From Microcoleus sp. FACHB-DQ6 (GTDB lineage: Bacteria; Cyanobacteriota; Cyanobacteriia; Cyanobacteriales; Microcoleaceae), in contig JACJNV010000260.1 in assembly GCA_014695175.1 (NCBI GenBank), forward strand, positions 21,420-85,419: a DNA stretch of 64,000 nucleotides, in the 5' to 3' direction. The stretch's first letter is position 1. Every line of letters starts with the position of its first letter. Made by a program: the position numbers and the translations under genes. The notes below the pieces were generated by a model. The model saw nothing but the letters and a program-made list of their open reading frames with translations. It was not told where the DNA came from and did not search any database. Of this stretch, positions 43,593 through 51,351 are shown piece by piece.

Positions 43593-43678
43593 AGAAACCG
43601 GGTTCCGACTTCGCCCAACCAGCAGGTTTTTTGCCGTTGATGCAGGCTGTAACGAAGTATGATGCAAAAAACCCGGTT
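43593..43678. repeat. AACCCGGTT inverted repeat pair
   Basis: AGAAACCGGGTT at 43593-43604 and AACCCGGTT at 43670-43678 are inverse copies separated by 65 bases; the inner bases GATGCA recur. Member of the family at 28758 and 49060. Confidence 0.7.
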
Positions 43679-43764
43679 CATTACTACCCGTGCGTAAGTT
43701 TTATATTACTCAGCAATCATCACTCATTATCCGTGTATCCGTGTCATGCCTGTCGTGTCAAGGG

Positions 43765-44217
43765 TTAATTATCAGCAGCAAAAGCCTCTCGACGGCGAGT
43801 GTTGTCAACGGGCCAGTCTGTATTTTCCCCGCCAATAATGAGTTTTTCAATCGTTACGAATTCTTTGCTGAGTTGCTGGAAAACATTAATCAAAACATCG
43901 AGGCCAATTGCATCGCTAGTACCCAAATCAAACCAGCAGCGAGCCCAAGAACCTTGATACTCCATTTCTCCCATATTGTGCATCAAAGCCATCATGCTTT
44001 GGTCGGCTAGATTAACATCGTAATTCATCTGACTGATATCTAAACCTTCATCTTGAACTTGCAAATTTTCCGCATTAAATCCTCCCAGTTTTCCCAAGAA
44101 AAACCAAGAGTCAAACACTTCTTCAACATACTGTTTTTCACCGTTTGAAGGCACGTTGCTGAACTTCAGCCAAATCCAGAGGTCAAAGGGGTTAAACTCG
44201 CGAAACTCTACTTGCAT
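43765..44217 (-). CDS. DUF3531 family protein
   Basis: A 150-residue protein starting MQVEFREFNPFDLWIWLKF, with the conserved VEEVFDSWFFLGKLGGFNAENLQ and MEYQGSWARCWFDLGTSDAIGLDVL segments of DUF3531. The family is conserved in cyanobacteria and plastid-bearing eukaryotes, which hints at a photosynthesis-linked or organelle-conserved role, but no activity is known to me. No signal peptide or membrane helix. It lies 15 bp after the Sll0314-type TPR gene on the same strand, so both are probably on one transcript. Confidence 0.9.
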   Translation of the reverse strand: MQVEFREFNPFDLWIWLKFSNVPSNGEKQYVEEVFDSWFFLGKLGGFNAENLQVQDEGLDISQMNYDVNLADQSMMALMHNMGEMEYQGSWARCWFDLGTSDAIGLDVLINVFQQLSKEFVTIEKLIIGGENTDWPVDNTRRREAFAADN

Positions 44218-44232
44218 AGTTTTTTGGTGTTT

Positions 44233-45255
44233 TTATAGTGGTGGTAAGGCTGCCGGCCCCCAGACTCCATCTGCATCTCTAATTTTATCGCGCATGGGGT
44301 CGCAGGCGCGAGATTTGCTGTCGAGACGGTTACGGGTTCTGCACTGCTGAAAGAAGATTTCGGCTACTAAACTGCGGGGCAGTTGGTCTGGTTTTGCTAA
44401 GGCGGCGTCGAAGTTTTTTCGGGCTTCCTCAAGTAAGGTTTTGTTGCTGTCTTTCCCCTGGGATTGGGAAAACAAGATTTGTCCTTTTAGATAGAGAACT
44501 TCGGGATTGTTGGGCGTTTCTGCTAGGGATTTGTTGGCAAATTCTAAAGCGCGATCGTACTTTTTCAAGTCTCGATAGCCGACGGCCACCCCACGATAAG
44601 CTAAGTAGCGGGGAGAGGCTTTTTGTTCGAGTCTTTGAATTGCTTCGTTGGGGTTGGAAAAGGGCAGGTTTGTGGCTAACATTAAGTCCATGTAGCCTTT
44701 GATCAGGTTGAGTTCGGGGTCATTGGGAGCTATTTTGTCGGCGGCCTCTAGGTATTGAAATACTACTCGCAATTTACTCACAGCTTGGGGCGCGCCTTTT
44801 GCTGTTCCTTCTTTGGCTATAATGTTCGCCCCTTCTAGAAAGTGACCTGCTGCTGTGTAGATGTTGCCGCGCAGTGGGTTGGTTTTGCTTAATTGTTCGC
44901 CGACTTCGCGGGTTTTTTGCGCGTAGGAATTCATCGATTTGAAGTCTTTTTCGATGTATGATAGCGAGGCTGCCATCGCATAGACTAGCGGTTCGTTTGG
45001 TTCGGCTGATAGTGCTTGTTGAACTTGAGTTTTTGCTTGTTTGTAGTTTCCTTGCTGAAACATTGTTTTGAAAGCGGTTTCGGTATTGGGCCCGATCGCC
45101 TGCGGGTTGCTGGTGCGAAAGGGATCGCCCGCTAATGCGGAGTTAATGCAGAGGCTGAGGGCGATCGCGAGTGCAGGAGCGATCGCCCGCACTGTCTGTT
45201 TAGAACTTAACATTTGCTTGCCAAGCGATGCTAAAGGGGTTTTCGTCATTGTCAA
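44233..45255 (-). CDS. Sll0314/Alr1548-type TPR protein
   Basis: A 340-residue exported protein: signal peptide to about residue 43 (AIAPALAIALSLCINSALAG), then DPFRTSNPQAIGPNTETAFKTMFQQGNY, the family's N-terminal signature. TPR-like helices follow (YKQAKTQVQQALSAEPNEPLVYAMAASLSY; YDRALEFANKSLAETPNNPEVLYLKGQILF). A terminal CRTRNRLDSKSRACDPM segment has two cysteines suited to a periplasmic disulphide. Cyanobacteria-specific; function unknown. Located 15 bp upstream of the DUF3531 gene. Confidence 0.87.
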   Translation of the reverse strand: MTMTKTPLASLGKQMLSSKQTVRAIAPALAIALSLCINSALAGDPFRTSNPQAIGPNTETAFKTMFQQGNYKQAKTQVQQALSAEPNEPLVYAMAASLSYIEKDFKSMNSYAQKTREVGEQLSKTNPLRGNIYTAAGHFLEGANIIAKEGTAKGAPQAVSKLRVVFQYLEAADKIAPNDPELNLIKGYMDLMLATNLPFSNPNEAIQRLEQKASPRYLAYRGVAVGYRDLKKYDRALEFANKSLAETPNNPEVLYLKGQILFSQSQGKDSNKTLLEEARKNFDAALAKPDQLPRSLVAEIFFQQCRTRNRLDSKSRACDPMRDKIRDADGVWGPAALPPL

Positions 45256-45623
45256 TTCTCTGAGTGGAATATACTGTAAACTAGAAACAAGAGAGTTAAA
45301 TTCTCAAACTCTCGGGCCGCGACCAAAAAAAGAGTGAAATTTGCTTGATTTTTTGTAGTTCTTGAGGTATATTTTAATAATGGGAGTGTGACTTGTATAA
45401 TATATTAAAGAACAGATTTCCCTTATTAAAATATACCATGAAAAAACCGAAAAATCAAACACCAATCCTGAAAAAAAAGGAAATCGTTGTAAAGATTTAT
45501 GTAAAATAATTGTGTGCGATCGGCCCCAGCTAGAAACAAATCGCTGAGGCTGGATAATTAATCCGTGTATCCTTGTCAAAATTCGTGTAGTGCCTTCCTT
45601 CTCCCCAATTACCAATTGCGTTA
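45256..45623. other. 368-bp divergent spacer with a palindromic element
   Basis: Between the divergently transcribed TPR gene and the ABC ATPase gene. It contains the inverted repeat at 45366-45437 and, 40 bp beyond, TATGTAAAATAATTGTGTG, similar to a segment near 16930. No gene recognised. Confidence 0.45.
45366..45437. repeat. 72-bp inverted-repeat element
   Basis: GGTATATTTTAATAA (45366-45380) and TTATTAAAATATACC (45423-45437) are exact complements; GGG/CCC extend pairing inward. The outer arms resemble those around the palindrome at 16839 (ATTAAAATACCATG versus ATTAAAATATACCATG), suggesting one family with different cores. Confidence 0.7.
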
Positions 45624-46289
45624 ATGCTTTATCTAAAAAACTTAGTATATCATCCTACCGCCTGTCCGAATCCTATTCTGAAAAATATTAACTTAGAACT
45701 GCCCTCGCAGCAAATGGGACTGATTGTGGGCCGCAGCGGTTCAGGCAAAAGTACGCTATTAGAAATATTAGCAGGTTTAGCGGAAAAAACTAGCGGCGAC
45801 ATCCGCTGGCGCGAACAGGAATTAACACCGGAACACTTGCAACAGTTAGGAGGTTTAGTGTTCCAGTTTCCAGAAAGGCATTTTTGCGGAGGCACAATTT
45901 TAGAAGAATTGCGGTTGGGACATCCTGAATTGGGACAAGAACAAATTAACTCAGCAATGGCAGAAGTGGGACTCGGACATTTGCCGCTGCGCGCTTCCCC
46001 CCACGCTTTGAGCGGTGGACAACAGCGGAGGGTAGCCCTGGCAGTGCAGTTAATTCGGCAGCCGCATTTGCTACTTTTGGACGAACCGACGGCGGGTTTG
46101 GATTGGTCGATGCGGCGGCAGTTGGTAAGCTTGTTGAGTAAGTTGAAAAGTCACTGGACTTTGTTGATAGTTACTCACGATGCTAGCGATTTGTTGAGTG
46201 TAGCCGATAAATTTTGGACTTTAGACCACGGGGATTTGCTGGAGGTCGATCGAGCTAAGTTAGAAGCTAAGGAAACGAGTTGCGTTTGA
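45624..46289 (+). CDS. ABC transporter ATP-binding protein
   Basis: A 221-residue stand-alone ATPase: Walker A GRSGSGKST (about residues 36-44), Q-loop VFQFPERHF, signature LSGGQQRR, Walker B LLLLDEPTAGLD and H-loop VTHD. The Q-loop with FPExxxF resembles the energy-coupling factor (EcfA/CbiO-like) ATPases, but no ECF permease or substrate component is adjacent. The annotation should stay generic: cytoplasmic motor subunit of an importer of a vitamin, metal or similar. A plant-plastid-related non-intrinsic ABC type is an alternative. It is followed after about 100 bp by rsmG. Confidence 0.85.
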   Translation: MLYLKNLVYHPTACPNPILKNINLELPSQQMGLIVGRSGSGKSTLLEILAGLAEKTSGDIRWREQELTPEHLQQLGGLVFQFPERHFCGGTILEELRLGHPELGQEQINSAMAEVGLGHLPLRASPHALSGGQQRRVALAVQLIRQPHLLLLDEPTAGLDWSMRRQLVSLLSKLKSHWTLLIVTHDASDLLSVADKFWTLDHGDLLEVDRAKLEAKETSCV

Positions 46290-46391
46290 TTTTTATGGCG
46301 TTTCCAAGGGTTGGCCGGCGAAGAGAATTCGCGTCTATACAAACGAAGTCCGCCTATGCGGACAGAAAGAAAAAAGTGAGAATAGAACTAG

Positions 46392-47138
46392 ATGATAAAT
46401 GAGATTAAAATGTCTGTGTTGCCCCAGATGAACGAGTTGTGGCAAAAAACGCTGAATTGGCAGCCGGATGAGTCGCAGCAACAACTATTTCAGCGACTTT
46501 ATGAGTTAATTGTCGAGGGGAATCGCTCCTTGAATTTAACTCGAATTACTGAGCCGATGGAGTTTTGGGAAAAACATTTGTGGGATTCTCTGCGGGGAAT
46601 TGCCAGACTGCTGCCCGCTAATCACAATTCGGCGGAAAATCCAGAATTGGCCGCCGAGTCGGTGCAGAAAGTTATTGATATTGGGACGGGTGGGGGTTTT
46701 CCGGGTCTGCCGATCGCGATCGCCCTGCCGCAACTATCAGTTACTTTGCTCGATTCTACGCGCAAGAAAATTGATTTCTTGGAAACAGTTTTGCCGTCTT
46801 TAGGCATAGAAAATGCTGTGACTTTGTTGGGCAGAGCCGATGAAATTGCCAGAGCGCCACAGCACAAACAAGCTTACGATTTAGCCGTTCTCCGAGCAGT
46901 GGGAGCCGCTCCTCTCTGCGCTAAATCCGCGCTGCCTCTGCTGAAAAATGGCGGTTTGGCGGTACTTTACCGTGGGAATTGGACGGTGGAGGAAGAAACG
47001 GAGTTGCAAAGGGCGATCGAGCATTTGGGCGGCACAGTTGAGTCAGTCGAAGCATTCACAACGCCGATGAGTCAGGGGGCGCGGCACTGCGTTTACTTGC
47101 GGAAAGTTGTACAGCAGTTCGAGCGTCCCGTGCGCTAG
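46392..47138 (+). CDS. rsmG: 16S rRNA (guanine-527-N7)-methyltransferase
   Basis: A 248-residue RsmG (GidB). Signatures: NRSLNLTRITEPMEFWEKHLWDSL, SAM motif I VIDIGTGGGFPGLPIAIALP, LLDSTRKKIDFLE, and GRADEIA; the C-terminal RHCVYLRK is typical. It methylates N7 of G527 in 16S rRNA; loss gives low-level streptomycin resistance in other bacteria. ATG 46392 is followed in frame by ATG 46410; both are possible. Its last 32 bp overlap the only possible canonical start of the SDR gene. Confidence 0.95.
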   Translation: MINEIKMSVLPQMNELWQKTLNWQPDESQQQLFQRLYELIVEGNRSLNLTRITEPMEFWEKHLWDSLRGIARLLPANHNSAENPELAAESVQKVIDIGTGGGFPGLPIAIALPQLSVTLLDSTRKKIDFLETVLPSLGIENAVTLLGRADEIARAPQHKQAYDLAVLRAVGAAPLCAKSALPLLKNGGLAVLYRGNWTVEEETELQRAIEHLGGTVESVEAFTTPMSQGARHCVYLRKVVQQFERPVR

Positions 47139-47949
47139 CTATAGCCGTTTTTCAATACTAACTATCCTTGCCAATAAGATTGCACTTGTCACAGGTAGCT
47201 CGAAAGGAATTGGTGCTGGCATCGCCCTTGAATTAGCCAAATCTGGTGCCGATGTTTGTGTCAACTATTGCGGTTCTCCAACATCTGCGCGAGAAATAGT
47301 CAACCAGATTCACTCTCTCGGGCGTCGCGCTATCGCGATTCAAGCAGATGTCTCCCAGCGCGATCAAGTGGAAAGGATGGTGGATACGTGCGAGCAAGAA
47401 CTCGGTCAAATCGATATTCTAGTGACAAATGCGATCGCTAGCGTCCGAAACACCTTGCTGGAAACTAAATTTGAGGATTTACAGCGGACACTAGAAATAG
47501 GGGTGTATGGTGTGTTTCACGTATGTCAAATAGTCGCCCGCCGTATGGTGGAAAGGAAGGCACTCGGCTCGATTATCCATATCTCATCCCCGCACGCTCA
47601 TTTTCCCTATAAGGGTGCGATTGACTACAACACCACCAAAGCAGCCTGTCATCACCTCGTTCTTTCTATGGCCAATGAACTGATGTGGCACAAAATTCGG
47701 GTCAACATTCTAGAGCCTGGGTGGACTGATACTCCGGGTGAGCGACGCTGGTACAGCGACGAATTGCTTGAGTCGTTCGGCAACCGAATGCCTCTTGGTC
47801 GGATGGGATTCCCGGAAGACTTAGGCAAAGCAGCAGTTTTCCTGGCATCTGATGCAGCTAGCTACATCACGGGCAGCGTGTTAAAGGTAGATGGTGGACT
47901 GTACATTGAGGGCAGCCCGAGTTTGACAGCAGAATCTCAAGATAAGTAG
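47107..47949 (+). CDS. Short-chain dehydrogenase/reductase
   Basis: A Rossmann-fold SDR: NAD(P)-binding ANKIALVTGSSKGIGAGIA, DILVTNA, catalytic Ser in HISSPHAH and Tyr-x3-Lys in DYNTTKAACHHL, C-terminal EPGWTDTPGE and GSVLKVDGGLY. It is classical SDR length (about 255 residues from ANKIALV). The start is a problem: reading upstream from ANKIALV gives ...RFSILTIL with no ATG or GTG, and the first possible codon is TTG 47107, inside rsmG. Either that TTG, a non-standard ATA (47155), or a lost start explains it. Translational coupling to rsmG is plausible. Substrate unknown; glucose-1-dehydrogenase-like enzymes are nearest in pattern. Confidence 0.82.
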   Translation: MYSSSSVPCASYSRFSILTILANKIALVTGSSKGIGAGIALELAKSGADVCVNYCGSPTSAREIVNQIHSLGRRAIAIQADVSQRDQVERMVDTCEQELGQIDILVTNAIASVRNTLLETKFEDLQRTLEIGVYGVFHVCQIVARRMVERKALGSIIHISSPHAHFPYKGAIDYNTTKAACHHLVLSMANELMWHKIRVNILEPGWTDTPGERRWYSDELLESFGNRMPLGRMGFPEDLGKAAVFLASDAASYITGSVLKVDGGLYIEGSPSLTAESQDK

Positions 47950-48126
47950 GTAGGCGGCATTAAACGAACCATCTAACAGTATGGAAACAGGGCTAAGTCA
48001 GCCACGCTTAAGGCTCAGGATATTTTACAATCATTTACTTAATTGCGTTTTACAGCGCCTACCTACTTAAAACAGAGTTTGTTGTTGGGCTGTCTTCGCT
48101 CGATCGCAACAACAAACTTTGTGGAA

Positions 48127-48882
48127 CTAGGCGCTCGCCTGTTCGTAGCGCTTGTTAATTGCCGCCCAATTAACAACATTCCACCAAGCTTTTAAGTAGT
48201 CGGCGCGAAGGTTTTGATATTTGAGATAATAAGCGTGTTCCCAAACATCGTTACCCATAATTGGATAATTTCCCTCCATGAAAGGCGTGTCTTGATTTGC
48301 CGTAGTTGTAATCTCCAGTTTGCCAGCTTTATTGCGGACTAGCCAAACCCAACCGCTGCCAAAACGCTTGGCGCCGGCATCGTTAAATTTTGTTTTAAAA
48401 TCGTCAACACTGCCGAAAGTTTGCTTAATTGCTGTTGCAATTGCCCCTGTGGGTTCGCCGCCGCCGTTGGGACCCATGATTTCCCAAAACATACTGTGAT
48501 TTAGGTGTCCGCCGCCATTGTTACGCACGGTTGTGCGAATATCTTCCGGCACTTTGCTCAAATCTCGCAGCATATTTTCAGCACTCACGTTTTTGAGTTG
48601 CGGGTATTTGCTGACAGCATCGTTGAGGTTTTTAACGTAGGCGGCGTGGTGTTTGTCGTGGTGAAATTGCATTGTCCGCGCATCGATGTGCGGTTCTAAA
48701 GCATTGTATTCGTAGGGCAGAGGTGGCAGTGTAAAAGGCCCCGGAGTTTGGGCTATTTTTGGACTTTCTGCAACTGGACTTGCTTGCGTTACATTATTTC
48801 CTGACGCTTGGCAAGCACCTGCGGTAATAGCTCCGACGGTGGCAGTCACCAAATACAAGAAATCTCGGCGTTTAAGAGTCAT
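48127..48882 (-). CDS. sodA: Exported Mn-type superoxide dismutase
   Basis: A 251-residue Fe/Mn-SOD with an N-terminal export region. Domain begins [20 protein letters not shown]; metal ligands are His74 (MQFHHDKHH), His129 (HLNHSMFW), Asp212 and His216 ([10 protein letters not shown]). Gln197 in the ANQDTP motif is the second-sphere residue typical of the Mn form. The leader has a twin-arginine-like KRRDFLYL (residues 4-11) and ends at AGAC with Cys24, a good lipobox, so the enzyme is probably a lipoprotein facing the periplasm or thylakoid lumen. It converts superoxide to peroxide. Filamentous cyanobacteria have a membrane-attached MnSOD; this fits. Confidence 0.93.
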   Translation of the reverse strand: MTLKRRDFLYLVTATVGAITAGACQASGNNVTQASPVAESPKIAQTPGPFTLPPLPYEYNALEPHIDARTMQFHHDKHHAAYVKNLNDAVSKYPQLKNVSAENMLRDLSKVPEDIRTTVRNNGGGHLNHSMFWEIMGPNGGGEPTGAIATAIKQTFGSVDDFKTKFNDAGAKRFGSGWVWLVRNKAGKLEITTTANQDTPFMEGNYPIMGNDVWEHAYYLKYQNLRADYLKAWWNVVNWAAINKRYEQASA

Positions 48883-49059
48883 AAAAAGTACCTAAGTGAA
48901 TTATTAACTGTTTTATCTCAGATTAAAGCAAAATGGGAGTGAGTTGAGAAAAAAAGTTGTATCGCCCGAATGGATGAGACGGATGGGCGATGGTTGTGAG
49001 AGTTTCTCAAGTATAGGCTAATTGTGTGCGCGTAACTAACTCACGTGCTCCGGTTCACC

Positions 49060-49094
49060 AACCCGGTTTCTGTCTTGAAACCGGGTTTTTTTTT
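49060..49094 (+). terminator. AACCCGGTTTC hairpin with T-run
   Basis: AACCCGGTTTC (49060-49070) and GAAACCGGGTT (49077-49087) form an 11-bp perfect stem with a 6-base loop followed by ten T. The shape is ideal for a terminator on the plus strand, but no plus-strand gene ends here; it is next to the stop of the minus-strand aldo/keto reductase. More likely a dispersed repeat copy that can function as a terminator. Confidence 0.6.
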
Positions 49095-49096
49095 GA

Positions 49097-50284
49097 TTAT
49101 TCTTGGGACAAGCGCTGGATGGCTTCGCCTCCAAAAAGCCGATCGGCTGCTTGGAGAATACCGGGAATTTTAGCAGCGTGGGGACTGTGGGCTAGACAGC
49201 GCCGCAAGTCTAATTCATCGAGGCGATCGGCTTTTTGGCCGGGGAACCAGTGACTGGCATTACCTAAGAGGTTGTAGCGCATCTTGCAATAGTCGATCGT
49301 ATCGTAAGCCTGCGCCAAATTCCACAGCCACAGAATCACATAAATATTAATACCTCCGGGAGTATTTTCTATAGTTGGTAAACCCACGTGCCAAGTCTTA
49401 AACCAATCTTCTCCTAATTTATCAATAGCTGCTTTTTCTAACTTTTCTAATATAGGAGGCAAAATTTCATCGGCTCTATCTAACAATTCTACAGCTTTAA
49501 GATGTTCGTTAAAATCTTCAGGTTTGGCTGCGCCTAAACTTAAAGTGTGTACTTGCGGATGCGACAAACAAAACAAATCATTAAACACCATCGGACTCAG
49601 CGGATAGCACAAGTCTACCAATTTTTGTGGCGGCCTGTAAAGCTGACCGCCTTTGTCGGAAGGACTGATAATAAAAACGCCCATATCGTGACGTTTAGCA
49701 GCTTCAATTGCCTGCCAATTAATTTGATTGATGTAGTACCAGTGCAAGTTAAGATAATCAAATTGATTAGTTTCAATTGTTTTGACAATCACATCTGTCG
49801 GGCCGTGAGTTGAGAAACCAATAAACTTAACTTTCCCTTCTGCTTGCAACTTTCTCGCCACATCCATGCAGCCGCCCCGACGCATAGACTCCTCTAGCAA
49901 TTCCCATGTATTAATGCCGTGCAGCGACAGTAAATCGACGTATTCTAGTTGCAAATAAGCTAAGGATTTTTCAAAGTCTTCGCGGAACTCTTGGGAGTTC
50001 GGTTTGGGACTAACTTTCGTTTGCACTATCAACTTTTCGCGGGGAAAACTCTGGAAAATCCACCCCAATTGCATCTCGGAAGTGCCGTAACCGCGAGCAG
50101 TTTCTATGTGATTTATGCCGCATTCAACCGAGTAGCGAATCGTCGCTTCTACATTTTGTTGATTGTCTGGGGGAATTTCATTTGCTGGCACGTCTTGCCA
50201 TTTGTACTGATATCTCATGCCACCGCAGGAAAAGACGGGCATGGATAATTCTGTGCGACCGAATCTGCGATATTGCATCATCAT
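49097..50284 (-). CDS. Aldo/keto reductase
   Basis: A 395-residue NADPH-dependent aldo/keto reductase. YRRFGRTELSMPVFSCGGMR opens the barrel; the catalytic tetrad is seen in NHIETARGYGTSE (Asp replaced by Glu in this block, Tyr retained), VQTKVSP (Lys) and LLSLHGI (His). FIGFSTHG and LSLGAAKPEDFNEH are also typical. The C-terminal 110 residues (PPILEKLEKAAIDKLG..., WLWNLAQAYDTIDYCKMRYNLL) form a helical extension seen in a cyanobacterial subgroup that lacks a ferredoxin-like iron-sulfur motif. Three ATG codons in a row (50284, 50281, 50278) leave the exact start open. Substrate unknown. Confidence 0.87.
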   Translation of the reverse strand: MMMQYRRFGRTELSMPVFSCGGMRYQYKWQDVPANEIPPDNQQNVEATIRYSVECGINHIETARGYGTSEMQLGWIFQSFPREKLIVQTKVSPKPNSQEFREDFEKSLAYLQLEYVDLLSLHGINTWELLEESMRRGGCMDVARKLQAEGKVKFIGFSTHGPTDVIVKTIETNQFDYLNLHWYYINQINWQAIEAAKRHDMGVFIISPSDKGGQLYRPPQKLVDLCYPLSPMVFNDLFCLSHPQVHTLSLGAAKPEDFNEHLKAVELLDRADEILPPILEKLEKAAIDKLGEDWFKTWHVGLPTIENTPGGINIYVILWLWNLAQAYDTIDYCKMRYNLLGNASHWFPGQKADRLDELDLRRCLAHSPHAAKIPGILQAADRLFGGEAIQRLSQE

Positions 50285-50304
50285 AATTAAAGTCAAAGCT
50301 ATAG

Positions 50305-50367
50305 CAGAAGGAAGTTCGGCAACGGATTATGTAACGGATGTAACGGATGTCAGGAAGAAGGAAGACT
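50305..50367 (+). repeat. GGAAG / GTAACGGAT repeat, second intergenic copy
   Basis: GAAGGAAGTTCGGCAACGGA, then TGTAACGGATGTAACGGATG and TCAGGAAGAAGGAAGA. Two nonamer units instead of the six at 14825. It lies just 5' of the aldo/keto reductase start, so it may sit in that gene's promoter or leader. Confidence 0.85.
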
Positions 50368-50473
50368 GAACAATCGCAAGGGTTTCACTGATTAAGAAAT
50401 TCTTAATAGTCTTGTAGGTTGCTATAGGGTAAGAAACCTTATTTTTGGTATTTTTGCGGGTTGTAACGGCCCT

Positions 50474-50569
50474 ATTGCAGCATCCTCCTGAACAGGCAAG
50501 ATGCCTGTTCTACAAAGAGTTATTGCAGCATTCTCCTGAACAGGCAAGATGCCTGTTCCACAAAGAGTC
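50474..50569 (+). repeat. Tandem 48-bp duplication carrying AACAGGCA hairpins
   Basis: Two direct 48-bp units (50474-50521 and 50522-50569) differ at only a few positions and each contains the perfect hairpin AACAGGCAAGATGCCTGTT (50491-50509, 50539-50557) followed by CACAAAGAG. The same hairpin is found at 8929. Confidence 0.85.
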
Positions 50570-50595
50570 TTTGACCACCCGTGGGGCAGTTTTGA

Positions 50596-51312
50596 CTATT
50601 TAGAAATCTCCCGTACTACTGGTTTTCCGTCTGTGATTTCGCCGACTAAAACCAAATCTGTACAGTTTACAAACAAACCATTTTCTAACACACCGGGAAT
50701 GTTATTCAAGCTTTTTTCCATTTCGCCGGGGTTGGCAATGTCATCAAATTTGACATCGATTACCATATTACCTTGGTCGGTAATTACTGGCCCTGCTTTT
50801 TTCACACCCATGCGGAGTTCTGGTTGGCCGCCCAATTTTTCAATGGCGCGCATCACTGGTGTTAATGCCATCGGTATAACTTCGATGGGCACGCGAAAAG
50901 TCGAACCCAATTTATCTACGATTTTGGAACTGTCAACTACTACAATAAACTGAGTTGCAAGGTAATCGACTACTTTTTCGCGGGTGTGGGCGGCGCCGCC
51001 ACCTTTAATTAAGTTGAGGTGGGGATCTACTTCATCAGCGCCGTCAATAGCCACATCAATTCTGTCAATTTCATCTAGTGTTGTCAGCGGTACTCCGTAC
51101 TGTTTGGCTAACACTTCTGATTGAAAAGATGTCGGCACTCCCTTGATATCTTTGAGTTCACCTGATTTTATGCGATCGCCCAATGCTTGAATAGTATAAG
51201 CTGTAGTTGACCCCGTGCCAAGTCCGACAATCATACCAGATTGTACGCGATCGGCAGCAGCAAAGCCGACCTGCTGTTTCATCAATTTTACGGGATCTTG
51301 TTCTGTGGTCAT
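50596..51312 (-). CDS. rpiA: Ribose-5-phosphate isomerase A
   Basis: A 238-residue RpiA, interconverting ribose 5-phosphate and ribulose 5-phosphate in the Calvin-Benson and pentose phosphate cycles. Signatures: [45 protein letters not shown] and [11 protein letters not shown]; catalytic Glu lies in the AHTREK loop. Length is standard. It diverges from the giant glycosyltransferase gene with 39 bp between the two start codons, so the promoters overlap. Confidence 0.97.
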   Translation of the reverse strand: MTTEQDPVKLMKQQVGFAAADRVQSGMIVGLGTGSTTAYTIQALGDRIKSGELKDIKGVPTSFQSEVLAKQYGVPLTTLDEIDRIDVAIDGADEVDPHLNLIKGGGAAHTREKVVDYLATQFIVVVDSSKIVDKLGSTFRVPIEVIPMALTPVMRAIEKLGGQPELRMGVKKAGPVITDQGNMVIDVKFDDIANPGEMEKSLNNIPGVLENGLFVNCTDLVLVGEITDGKPVVREISK

Positions 51313-51351
51313 GTTCGGTACTCCTCAATAGTTTTAAGATTATACCATTTA

